This document shows positions 49,200 through 56,851 of a stretch of DNA of 61,810 bases, in pieces. The stretch is from Plesiocystis pacifica SIR-1. Lineage in GTDB: Bacteria > Myxococcota_A > Polyangia > Nannocystales > Nannocystaceae. Position numbers and translations under genes: made by a program. Location of the stretch: the NCBI RefSeq assembly GCF_000170895.1, contig NZ_ABCS01000062.1:1-61810 (forward strand), in the 5' to 3' direction. How positions within the stretch are numbered: the first letter of the stretch is position 1; each line of letters starts with the position of its first letter. Below the pieces are notes generated by a model that ran no database searches, was not told where the DNA came from, and was given only the letters and a program-made list of their open reading frames with translations.

Positions 49200-49936
49200 A
49201 GCTCGACGGACTCCACGTGCTGATCACCGGCGGGACCGCGGGCATCGGCCTGGCCCTCGCCGAGCGCCTGCTGCGAGAAGGCGCGCGCGTGTCCGTGTGT
49301 GGCCGCTCCGAGGCCCGAGCCAAGGCGGCCGCCGAGCGCCTCGGACCCGAGGCGGCGGCGATGACCTGCGACCTGTCCGACCCGGCCCAACACCCGCGCC
49401 TGCTCGCGGACGCGGCCGCGGCCAACGGCCCCATCGACGTGCTCGTCAACAACGCCGGCGTTCAGCAGCGCATGGACTTCACCGACCCGCAGCAGCGCCG
49501 CGCCATCGCCGACGAGGTCACCATCAACCTCACCGCGCCCATGCTGCTCACCGAGGCCCTGCTGCCCCAGCTGCGCGGCCGCCCCAACGCCGCGATCGTC
49601 CAGGTCACCAGCGGCCTGGCCCTCTCGCCCAAGGCCAGCGCCCCGGTCTACTGCGCGACCAAGGCCGGGCTGCGGGCGTTCACCCGGACGCTGCGCTGGC
49701 AGCTCGCGGACGCGGCTCCGGGCGTCCGCGTGGTCGAGGTCCTGCCGCCCCTGGTCGACACCGCGATGACCCGCGGGCGCGGGCGCGGCAAGCTGAGCCC
49801 GGCCGCCGTCGCCGAGGCGATCGTCCGCGGGCTGCGGGCGGAGCGAAGCGAGATCCACGTCGGCAAGTCGACGCTGCTGCGCGCCCTCGTGCGTCTGTCG
49901 CCGTGGCTCGCCAGCCTGGTCACGCGCCGAATGTGA
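49196..49936 (+). CDS. Short-chain dehydrogenase/reductase
   Basis: 246 aa classical SDR: cofactor motif TGGTAGIG (about 11-18), NNAG (85-88), and catalytic S139, Y152 and K156 (YCATK). C33 lies where an NADP-binding Arg/Asp is usual, so cofactor choice is unclear. The C-terminal RSEIHVGKSTLL segment resembles the DltE-like oxidoreductase group. Substrate unknown. Coupled to the upstream AraC gene. Confidence 0.92.
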   Translation: MKLDGLHVLITGGTAGIGLALAERLLREGARVSVCGRSEARAKAAAERLGPEAAAMTCDLSDPAQHPRLLADAAAANGPIDVLVNNAGVQQRMDFTDPQQRRAIADEVTINLTAPMLLTEALLPQLRGRPNAAIVQVTSGLALSPKASAPVYCATKAGLRAFTRTLRWQLADAAPGVRVVEVLPPLVDTAMTRGRGRGKLSPAAVAEAIVRGLRAERSEIHVGKSTLLRALVRLSPWLASLVTRRM

Positions 49937-50040
49937 GCCCCGCCGAGTACCGCGTGTCCGAAGTCCGTGCCGGCTTGGAGCGGCACTGGAAGCCGGATCG
50001 ACAGCACCGATTCGAAGCACCCTGAACCGCGCTCCCTTTA

Positions 50041-50235
50041 GCCGTCGCGGACGACGCCACAGCCTCCCTGCCCCACGTCCACGACGCAAGGACTGTCAAC
50101 GAATCACGCCCCCGCTCGCGGGGGCGACCCCATGCCCACTCAAAGGCACGAACCCCATTGCCCCACGACCACAGCGGAGGAGCGGACAGCGACGAAGCGT
50201 CCCCGGTCCCGAGACGCTTGCGGGGGCAAAACAGC
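50041..50235 (-). repeat. Composite dispersed repeat downstream of the TetR gene
   Basis: Read on the - strand it starts TGTTTTGCCCCC a few bases after the TetR TGA, contains a perfect GC hairpin (CGCCCCCGC/GCGGGGGCG) and GATTCGTTGACAG. It ends in the hairpin unit with arms at 50077-50085 and 50044-50052. The same order occurs at 10036-10321 on the + strand after the oxygenase stop. One arm pair is G-U in the sense RNA. No ORF. Confidence 0.8.
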
Positions 50236-50237
50236 TC

Positions 50238-50804
50238 TCAGGCGCCCGCGAGCATCCGGTCCACGGTCTCCTCGAGGCACGCGGCGAGGCGCTCGGGGGT
50301 CACCGGCGTCGCCCTGGCGAGCAGGTAGGCCCCCTCGATCGAGGTCATCACCAGCGTCCCGACCTCGAACAGGCGCTCGTGCGGCGCGTCGCTCGAGGAC
50401 CCGAGCAGCTCGACCAAGGCCTCGAGGCTGTGGGCGTAGTGGGCGTCGAGGCGCTCGCGAACCCCCGCCTCGACGCGGGCGAGGGCGAACAACTCGCGAA
50501 ACGCAGGAGCCGTCGCGCGGACGGCCTCGTCGCACAGCGAGACCCGAAGGACCGCGCCGAGCGTCACCCCGCCGGCCTGCTCGAGGCCCTGACGCATGGA
50601 CGCCGAGCACAGCTCGAGGTGGTGCTCGGTGATCCCCACGAGCAGCTGCTCCCGGGACTTGAAGTGGTACTGGACGTTGCTGAGCGACAGCCCGGTGCGT
50701 GTCGCGACCTGGCGCATCGTCAGCCCGGTCGAGCCGCGCTCGCGCAGCAGCTCGAGCGCGGCCGCGGCGATCCGCGCGCGCGTGTCTTGGCCTCGTCGGC
50801 TCAT
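50238..50804 (-). CDS. TetR-family regulator
   Basis: 188 aa. N-terminal HTH (about 8-55): IAAAALELLRERGSTGLTMR and TRTGLSLSNVQYHFKSREQL, then a helical ligand-binding domain. Divergent from an MDR oxidoreductase, with three 16-bp palindromic operators between them, so it almost certainly represses itself and that gene. Confidence 0.94.
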   Translation of the reverse strand: MSRRGQDTRARIAAAALELLRERGSTGLTMRQVATRTGLSLSNVQYHFKSREQLLVGITEHHLELCSASMRQGLEQAGGVTLGAVLRVSLCDEAVRATAPAFRELFALARVEAGVRERLDAHYAHSLEALVELLGSSSDAPHERLFEVGTLVMTSIEGAYLLARATPVTPERLAACLEETVDRMLAGA

Positions 50805-50819
50805 GGTCCCCCGAGAGAG

Positions 50820-50881
50820 TAGGTCACTCGACCTTGACAGACTAGGTCGGTCGACCTACTCATTTAGGGTCAATCGACCTA
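50820..50881. promoter_or_regulatory. Three phased TetR operators with promoter
   Basis: Palindromes centred at 50827.5, 50850.5 and 50873.5, exactly 23 bp apart: TAGGTCACTCGACCTT, TAGGTCGGTCGACCTA (perfect) and AGGGTCAATCGACCTA. TTGACA at 50834-50839 and TACTCA at 50857-50862, 17 bp apart, form a + strand promoter, with the perfect site lying between -35 and -10. Repressor binding would block it. Confidence 0.8.
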
Positions 50882-50909
50882 ATCGACAAAAACCCCTCTG
50901 AGAGTGCCC

Positions 50910-51872
50910 ATGAGCCCTTCAAACACCACTATGCGCGGTCTCGCGCTCGACCTTCGCGCCCACCCTCACGTCCGCATGCGCGACGACCTCAGCTTCCCCT
51001 CGCCCAAGGCCGGCGAGGTCCGAGTCCGCGTGACCCACTCGACCATCAACGGCCACGAGTTCGCGCTCGCCAGGGAGCCGCTGCTCCGTCTGCTGGCCTG
51101 GCTGCGCCGCGCCCCCGGAGAGGTCCGCACCGGGCTCGAGTTCGCGGGCATCGTCGACACCGACGGGCTCGAGTTCAAAGCGGGCGACGCGGTCATGGGC
51201 TACGTCGACATGATCGCCGGGTGGCGCCCCCACGCCGAGTACGTCGCCATCCCCGAGGCCTACCTCGCGCCGGCGCCCGCCGGCATGCCCCTGGCCCAAG
51301 CCTCGACCCTACCCATGAGCGGGCTGACGGCCCTCGTCGCCCTCCGCGAGGTGGCCCGCGTGCAGCCGGGCCAGCGCGTGCTGATCGTCGGAGCCTCCGG
51401 CGGCGTCGGGGTGATGGCCATCCAGATCGCGCGCATCCTGGGCGCCGAGGTCACCGCCCTCGCCTCTTCCCGCCACCACGCGAGCCTCGCCAAGCTCGGC
51501 GCTGCGCGCTGCGTCGACTACCGCGAGACCCCCATATCGGCGCTCCAGGGCTCATTCGACGCGATCTTGGACTTCTCGAGCACCCTGCGTCTGGCCGAGC
51601 TCGCCCACTTGCTCACGCCCGAGGGCGTGTTCATCCCAGCCGACCCGATCCGCAACCTCGGCGACGTGCTCCGCTCACGGCGGGCGCGCTGGCTCATGGT
51701 CGACAGGGGCGACGGCCCGCGCCTGCGCGAGCTCGGAGCCTGGGTCGAGGCGGGCGAGCTCGTCTCGGTGGTCAGCGAGACCTTCGCCTTTGGCGACTGG
51801 GAGCAGGCCGTCGCGCGCAGCCACGAGCGCGGCCGCCTCGGACGGACCGTGCTCGAGCTGGCCAACGCCTGA
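50910..51872 (+). CDS. MDR-family NAD(P)H oxidoreductase (quinone-reductase-like)
   Basis: 320 aa. N-terminal GroES-like domain (about 5-125; VTHSTINGHEFALAREP, GLEFAGIV) and Rossmann domain with GASGGVGVMAIQIA (about 158-171). No zinc-binding Cys cluster, so it belongs to the zinc-free quinone oxidoreductase type. A GTG at 50904 is an alternative start. Regulated by the divergent TetR. Its stop directly joins a hairpin repeat. Confidence 0.9.
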   Translation: MSPSNTTMRGLALDLRAHPHVRMRDDLSFPSPKAGEVRVRVTHSTINGHEFALAREPLLRLLAWLRRAPGEVRTGLEFAGIVDTDGLEFKAGDAVMGYVDMIAGWRPHAEYVAIPEAYLAPAPAGMPLAQASTLPMSGLTALVALREVARVQPGQRVLIVGASGGVGVMAIQIARILGAEVTALASSRHHASLAKLGAARCVDYRETPISALQGSFDAILDFSSTLRLAELAHLLTPEGVFIPADPIRNLGDVLRSRRARWLMVDRGDGPRLRELGAWVEAGELVSVVSETFAFGDWEQAVARSHERGRLGRTVLELANA

Positions 51873-51917
51873 GTCGCGGACATGGGGCAGGGAGGGCGTG
51901 GCGTCGTCCGCGACGGC
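51870..51917 (+). repeat. Solo 3'-end hairpin repeat overlapping a stop codon
   Basis: TGA of the oxidoreductase gene runs directly into GTCGCGGAC (51873-51881), then a G-rich spacer and GTCCGCGAC (51906-51914). The arms pair perfectly and carry a compensatory C-G/T-A change relative to the tandem copies at 59612. Orientation relative to the upstream gene is the same as in all complete copies. Confidence 0.8.
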
Positions 51918-51950
51918 TAAAGTGGACAGGGAGCACCACGCCATCGCCAA

Positions 51951-52877
51951 CTAACCCGCGACCACGAAGGCCGCGGTGATCTCGTTGGTCCCGCAGGCGT
52001 CCACGGCCCGGCCGACCCACAGCCACTGATCGACGGCGAGCTGCTGGGCGTTCCCGTCAAACACGGTCACCCCGGCGCCCTCGATGCTGACGCGCTTCTC
52101 CATCCCGCAGCCGCCGTTGGTGACCTCGCAGTCCGTGTCGACGATGGAGGGCGTCCACGGGAGCACCATGTTGGCCTCGAACAAGCTCGAGCCCTCGACG
52201 AACACGAAGTCCAGCGAGGCCGTGTCGATGCGCAAGGTGTGGGTGCCGCCCTGGTTCACCGAGGTGACCTCGACGAAGCTCCCGCCGACGTCCGGCACGC
52301 CCAGCCCGGGCGTCATGGTGATCGAGCCGCCCTCGAGGTTGCCGCCGCAAAAGCCAAAGGTCAGCTCGACCTGCGCGTCGCTGATGTCGGTGTTGAGCAG
52401 GCAGTTGAAGGTGTCGGTGCCGTTGGGGACGCCGCCGGCCCACTCGAGGTCGATGGCGACGTCCACGGTGGGATCGGCCGCGGTGCAGTCGGGGCTGCCC
52501 GGCAAGCAGATGCCGCCCATGCACACCAAGCCGGGGAAGCAGTCGTCGGTCGGGCCGCAGGGGCAGCCCTCGGTCGCGACGGGGCACTCCTCGGTCTCCG
52601 AGCTCGAGTCCTCCGCGCTGCCCGTCGTGTCGGTGTCCGTGTCGGTGGACTCGCCGCTGTCGGTGTCCGTCGAGGAGTCGCCGTTCGAGCTCGACTCGCC
52701 GCTCGAGTCCGTGCCCGACTCGTCCTCGCTCTCGCCCGCGCTCTCGCTGCCCTCGCCGACCTCGTCCGTGCCCTCGCCGTCCGCGATGTAAAAGGGGTTC
52801 GGGACCCTCGAGCAGGACAGGCTCGACGCCCCGAGGAGGCCCGCGAGCGCGAGGACGGAGAGCGGACGGCGGCTCAC
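51951..52877 (-). CDS. Lipoprotein coupled to the kinase gene
   Basis: 308 aa, GTG start overlapping the kinase stop by 4 bp. Signal peptide with lipobox SLSC (about C22), an acidic Ser/Thr/Glu/Asp linker (about 35-90) and a Cys-rich knot (CPVATEGCPCGPTDDC). A beta-rich domain of about 170 residues follows. Coupling implies function together with the kinase, perhaps an envelope target or sensor; no direct evidence. Confidence 0.8.
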   Translation of the reverse strand: MSRRPLSVLALAGLLGASSLSCSRVPNPFYIADGEGTDEVGEGSESAGESEDESGTDSSGESSSNGDSSTDTDSGESTDTDTDTTGSAEDSSSETEECPVATEGCPCGPTDDCFPGLVCMGGICLPGSPDCTAADPTVDVAIDLEWAGGVPNGTDTFNCLLNTDISDAQVELTFGFCGGNLEGGSITMTPGLGVPDVGGSFVEVTSVNQGGTHTLRIDTASLDFVFVEGSSLFEANMVLPWTPSIVDTDCEVTNGGCGMEKRVSIEGAGVTVFDGNAQQLAVDQWLWVGRAVDACGTNEITAAFVVAG

Positions 52878-54772
52878 TTGTTCACCAGCTTCAGCCCGTG
52901 GGGCTTGGTCATCTCGACGCGGTAGCTGCCGTCTTCCTCGTCGAGGTGGATGCGCCCGGCCTTGACCCAGTCGTCGTCGGGCTTTTGGCGCATGTAGACG
53001 GTGTGGCGGCCGAGCGTCAGCTTGACCCGCGAGCGCGGCTCGAGGGTCAGCACGCGGCCGTTGATCTTGACGTAGACGAAGAAGAACTCGTTGGCGACGA
53101 ACTCGACGGGGACGCGGACCTTGGCGGCGTCGTCGGAGCGCACGGGCCCGGGCGCGACGGCCGAGTCCTCGTCTTCGATGGCCGGCTCGTCCTCGACGAC
53201 CGGCTCGTCCGCGGGCGCGGGCTCCTCCGGGGCAGGCTCGGCGGGCTCCTCCGGGGCAGGCTCGGCGGGCGCGGGCTGCGTCGGCGCCGGGCTGGGCTCG
53301 ACGGGCGCGGCCGGCATCGTGGGCGCCTCGTCTTTGGCCGGCGCCTCGTCGGCGGGCCCGTTGATCAACATGGCCGCGATCGCGATGCCGAGGCCGCCGA
53401 CACCGAGCACGCCCAGGCCGATGAACACCGGCAGGCGCCACTGCGGGCTCGACGAGCGCGCGGGAGCGGGCGGCGGCGCGACCTCGCCGTGGGTCGCCAC
53501 CATCCCCGCGTTGGTCACGGGCGCGACCATGGCCCCGTTGGTCTGCGGCTGGCTCTGCCCGTCCGGGAGGGTCTCGGCCGCCTCCCGCTGGCCCATGAGC
53601 TCGGCGTTGGAGGGCGAGGTCGCCTGCGACCAGCCCTCCCAGGTGTGCGGGCCCGACTGCGAGCCGGCGGCGGGGTGCATGCCGCTGCCGACGCTGTGCA
53701 GGCCGGAGGGGTTGGTGCTCAGGGCCGCGTAGGCGCTGGTCGCCGGACCCGGGCCGGCGTTGGTCCCCGAGGGCACCGCCCGCGCCGAGCCCGGCGGGAT
53801 GAAGCGCTGGACCAGCTGCTGCAGCAGGCCCGAGGCGTTGACGTAGCCCGGCCACGAAAAGAGCAGCTGCAGGGCTTGCTGCGCGCTCTGGGTCCGCTGG
53901 GCCTCGTCGGCCGCGAGCATGCCCAGGCGCAGGTGCTCGAGCTGCGCGGGCACGCAGCTGGGGTCGATCTTGAGCGGCGGAATCTCGCCCTCGAGGACCA
54001 TCGAAAACAGCTTCTCTTGCTCGATCTTCGCCCGGAAGGGCCGGCCGTCGATGAGCTCGTGGAGCATCGCCCCGACGGCGAAGATGTCGACGGTGGGCTT
54101 GCGGGTCGCCCGGCGGAACTGCTCGGGCGGCATGTACTGCAGCTTGCCCTTGACGAAGTTGCCCGTGGTCTCCTCCGTCGAGAAGCGGGCGATGCCGAAG
54201 TCCATCAGCTTGACCTGACCGTCGGTGGTCAGCATCACGTTCTGCGGCGAGACGTCGCGGTGGATCACCGTCGAGCCGGCCTCGTTGCGCAGCGAGTGGG
54301 CGTACTCGAGGGCGCGCAGGACCTCGCCGATGACGTAGGCCGAGACCTCGAGGGGGAGCTTTTGTCCGCGCTTGCCCAGGCCGCGCTCGAGCTGGGCGAG
54401 GGTCATGCCCTCGAGCAACTCCATGACCATGAAGCAAGGTCCGCCCTCGGGATCGGGCGTGGCCTCGGCGTGGTAGGTGCGCGTGATGTTGGGGTGCTGC
54501 AACATCAGCGAGAGCCGGGCCTCGGCCAGGAACATGTCGCGGTAGCGCGGCTTCTCGGCGAGGTGGGGGAACAACAACTTGAGGGCGAGAACGTCGTGGG
54601 GCCCCCCGATAGCACCCGGTCCCGCAGGACGAGCCGACCACACCTCGGCCATTCCGCCGGTGCCGACCTTGCGCAGGAGTTCGTAGGGGCCGAGGGTCTT
54701 CACGTCGCCAACACCGAGCGTTCGGGATCGCACGGGTCTGGCGATGGTGCCTGGGCTCGGCGATTTGGACAA
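52874..54772 (-). CDS. Membrane Ser/Thr protein kinase
   Basis: 632 aa. N-terminal kinase domain (about 28-310): glycine loop KVGTGGMAEV, VLALK lysine, HRDVSPQN catalytic loop, DFGIA and YMPPEQ. Then a Ser/Pro/Gly linker, one transmembrane helix (about 445-470), a Pro/Ala/Glu-rich spacer and a C-terminal PEGA-like beta domain (about 560-632; VYVKINGRVLTLEPRS) outside the membrane. Coupled to a lipoprotein gene by GTGA overlap. Divergent from a periplasmic PEGA-like protein. Confidence 0.95.
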   Translation of the reverse strand: MSKSPSPGTIARPVRSRTLGVGDVKTLGPYELLRKVGTGGMAEVWSARPAGPGAIGGPHDVLALKLLFPHLAEKPRYRDMFLAEARLSLMLQHPNITRTYHAEATPDPEGGPCFMVMELLEGMTLAQLERGLGKRGQKLPLEVSAYVIGEVLRALEYAHSLRNEAGSTVIHRDVSPQNVMLTTDGQVKLMDFGIARFSTEETTGNFVKGKLQYMPPEQFRRATRKPTVDIFAVGAMLHELIDGRPFRAKIEQEKLFSMVLEGEIPPLKIDPSCVPAQLEHLRLGMLAADEAQRTQSAQQALQLLFSWPGYVNASGLLQQLVQRFIPPGSARAVPSGTNAGPGPATSAYAALSTNPSGLHSVGSGMHPAAGSQSGPHTWEGWSQATSPSNAELMGQREAAETLPDGQSQPQTNGAMVAPVTNAGMVATHGEVAPPPAPARSSSPQWRLPVFIGLGVLGVGGLGIAIAAMLINGPADEAPAKDEAPTMPAAPVEPSPAPTQPAPAEPAPEEPAEPAPEEPAPADEPVVEDEPAIEDEDSAVAPGPVRSDDAAKVRVPVEFVANEFFFVYVKINGRVLTLEPRSRVKLTLGRHTVYMRQKPDDDWVKAGRIHLDEEDGSYRVEMTKPHGLKLVNK

Positions 54773-54830
54773 GAATCGGGAACGAGCGTGCAGGTTCTTG
54801 CCCAGCTCGGTGCCTTGCTGGTAAGGGGCA

Positions 54831-55898
54831 GTGGTGTCTATTTGGGCCCCTTCGTTCCGGTGTGGTCGTCAACGACGCACCCGGGCCTGGACTGCGTTGA
54901 TCTTTGGATCTGCGCTCCTGACCATGCCCCGGACCAGCCACGCGGAGGGCCTCGAAGATGACCTCGCAGCGACAGTCGCCGCGCAGGACGGTGACGACGC
55001 CGAGGCCTACGCCGTGGCTCGTGACGCTGTCGACAAGGCCAACCTCGCGGTTAACAAAGATCCAGAAAGCAACGTAGCTGATCTTCAGGCCCGCCTCGCC
55101 GAGCTCGAGGGCTTCGAGGCCCAGCTCGCCGAGGACCCCGCGACCCGCGAGCTCGTCGAGCTCTCGCGCCTCAACCTCGCCCGGGCCTACCTGGTGATGG
55201 AGGACATCGAGCAGGCCGAGGCCGCCATGGATCAGGTCTTGCGCGTCGCGCGAGAAAGGCGGCCAGACGTCGACCAATTCGGGCCGACCTTCGCGGCCTA
55301 CTACGACGCCCGCCGCGAGGCCCTCGACGGCCTCGGACGTGCGGAGATCGCGGTCGAGTGCGGGGTACCCTGCGAGGTGACCATCGACGCCGTCCCCTCC
55401 GCGCCTCAGAGCGGGCCGCTCTACCTGGGCACCTACCGCGTGTGGATCCGCGCGAAAGACGACAGCGCCCTCGAAGAGCGCCACACCGTCGCGCTCGACC
55501 AGCCGGGCGAAGTGGTGAGCGTCACCTTCCCCACCGTCGGGCCCGAGCCCGAGCCCGAACCCGAGCCCGAACCCGTCGAGCTCGCGCCGGCCGCCCCCGG
55601 GTGGAAGCGCGTGCTCCCCCGCTGGGCCTCGGCGACCCTCGCCGTCGTCGGCGTCGGCGGGCTCGCGGCCGGAGCCGCCATGCTCAGCCTCGACGGGACC
55701 TGCCCCGGCGGCTTCGACCCCGTCCGCCAGGCCCAGGACTGCCCCGAGCTCTACGAGAGCACCAACGTCGGCGGGGCGCTCGTGGGCGTGGGCGCGGCCG
55801 TGGCCGCGACCGGCGGCGTCATCTTGATCGTCGACGAGGTCCGCGTGGGCAAGCAGTCCGGGCGCCAGGCGACGCTGACCTGGACCGTGCGCTTTTAG
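54831..55898 (+). CDS. Secreted PEGA-like repeat/helical protein with C-terminal TM
   Basis: 355 aa from GTG 54831 (AAGGGG just upstream; GTG 54834 equally possible). Signal peptide with cleavage at SHA-EG (about 38). A helical TPR-like segment (about 45-165) precedes a beta domain (about 170-235; PCEVTIDAVPSAP, YLGTYRVWIRAKD) of PEGA type, a Glu-Pro repeat (EPEPEPEPEP, about 242-252) and two hydrophobic stretches (about 263-285 and 305-325). The common architecture of myxobacterial kinase-linked genes; possibly a partner of the divergent kinase. Confidence 0.75.
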   Translation: MVSIWAPSFRCGRQRRTRAWTALIFGSALLTMPRTSHAEGLEDDLAATVAAQDGDDAEAYAVARDAVDKANLAVNKDPESNVADLQARLAELEGFEAQLAEDPATRELVELSRLNLARAYLVMEDIEQAEAAMDQVLRVARERRPDVDQFGPTFAAYYDARREALDGLGRAEIAVECGVPCEVTIDAVPSAPQSGPLYLGTYRVWIRAKDDSALEERHTVALDQPGEVVSVTFPTVGPEPEPEPEPEPVELAPAAPGWKRVLPRWASATLAVVGVGGLAAGAAMLSLDGTCPGGFDPVRQAQDCPELYESTNVGGALVGVGAAVAATGGVILIVDEVRVGKQSGRQATLTWTVRF

Positions 55899-55947
55899 GG
55901 CTCGGGAACGCCGCTCAGACCGCGCAAAAACTCGCTACCATCGTCGG

Positions 55948-56841
55948 GTGGAACACCCCGCAGCTCCCGACACCGCGACGGCGCGGCGCCTCGACGCCCG
56001 CCTGCGCGGGCCGGGGAGCGTCGCGTGCATCGAGGCCGAGGAGCTGCGCGCCCTCCAGGCCGAGGCCGGCATCGACGAAGACGCGGCCGTGCTCGCGTGC
56101 CTGAGCTGGGCGCAGCGCTGGGCCTCGCCGCCGGTGTCCAACTTCCGCGTCGGCGCCGTGGCCCTCGGCGCGTCGGGGCGTGTCTACCTCGGCGCCAACC
56201 TCGAGTTCCCGGGGCTGCCGCTCAACCGCACGGTCCACGCGGAGCAGGCGGCGATCACCGTGGCGTGGGTCCACGGCGAGACGGGGCTGCGCGCCCTGGC
56301 CACCTCGGCCGCGCCCTGCGGGCACTGCCGGCAGTTCATGCTCGAGCTCCCCGAGCCCCACCCGCGCGTCCTCATCCCCGGGCGCGCGGCCCTGGCCACC
56401 GCCGAGCTGCTGCCCGAAGCCTTCGGCCCGGCCGACCTCGGCCGCGAGGCCCAGCTGCTGGTCGCCGCCCACGCCCTGACCCTCGACGCGGGCGAGACCG
56501 AGGACCCCCTGGTCCGGGCCGCCCTCGAGGCCGCGGCGCGGAGCAGCTCGCCCTACGCCGAGGCCCCGGCGGGGGTCGCCCTCGAGCTCGCGCCCTCGAG
56601 CCCTCGAGCCCAGCGAATCTTCGCCGGCAGCGTCGCCGAGTCCGTCGCCTTCAACCCCAGCCTCGCCCCGATGCAGAGCGCCCTGGTCGCCCTGCACCAC
56701 GGCGGCGGGCGCATGCGGGCGATCACCCGCGCGGTGCTCGTGGAGCTCGACAAAGCGCCCGTGTCCCAGCTCGACGCCGGGGCGCAGGTGCTCGCCAGCG
56801 TCGCCCCAGGCGTGAGCCTGGAGCGCTTCACCTGTCGCTAA
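55948..56841 (+). CDS. cdd: Cytidine deaminase (two-domain type)
   Basis: 297 aa from GTG, the long E. coli-like form. The catalytic domain (about 45-150) contains HAEQAA (zinc ligand H97, proton donor E99) and PCGHCRQ (C124, C127). The C-terminal domain is the degenerate duplicate. Deaminates cytidine and deoxycytidine to uridine in pyrimidine salvage. Stand-alone gene convergent with the penicillin-acylase gene. Confidence 0.93.
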   Translation: MEHPAAPDTATARRLDARLRGPGSVACIEAEELRALQAEAGIDEDAAVLACLSWAQRWASPPVSNFRVGAVALGASGRVYLGANLEFPGLPLNRTVHAEQAAITVAWVHGETGLRALATSAAPCGHCRQFMLELPEPHPRVLIPGRAALATAELLPEAFGPADLGREAQLLVAAHALTLDAGETEDPLVRAALEAAARSSSPYAEAPAGVALELAPSSPRAQRIFAGSVAESVAFNPSLAPMQSALVALHHGGGRMRAITRAVLVELDKAPVSQLDAGAQVLASVAPGVSLERFTCR

Positions 56842-56851
56842 CGGCCCGCCC

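Noticed and set aside
51951..55484. 1177-codon - strand ORF covering the kinase region
   Set aside because: Only its last 308 codons are a real lipoprotein; the rest is antisense or out of frame to the kinase and the 54831 gene.
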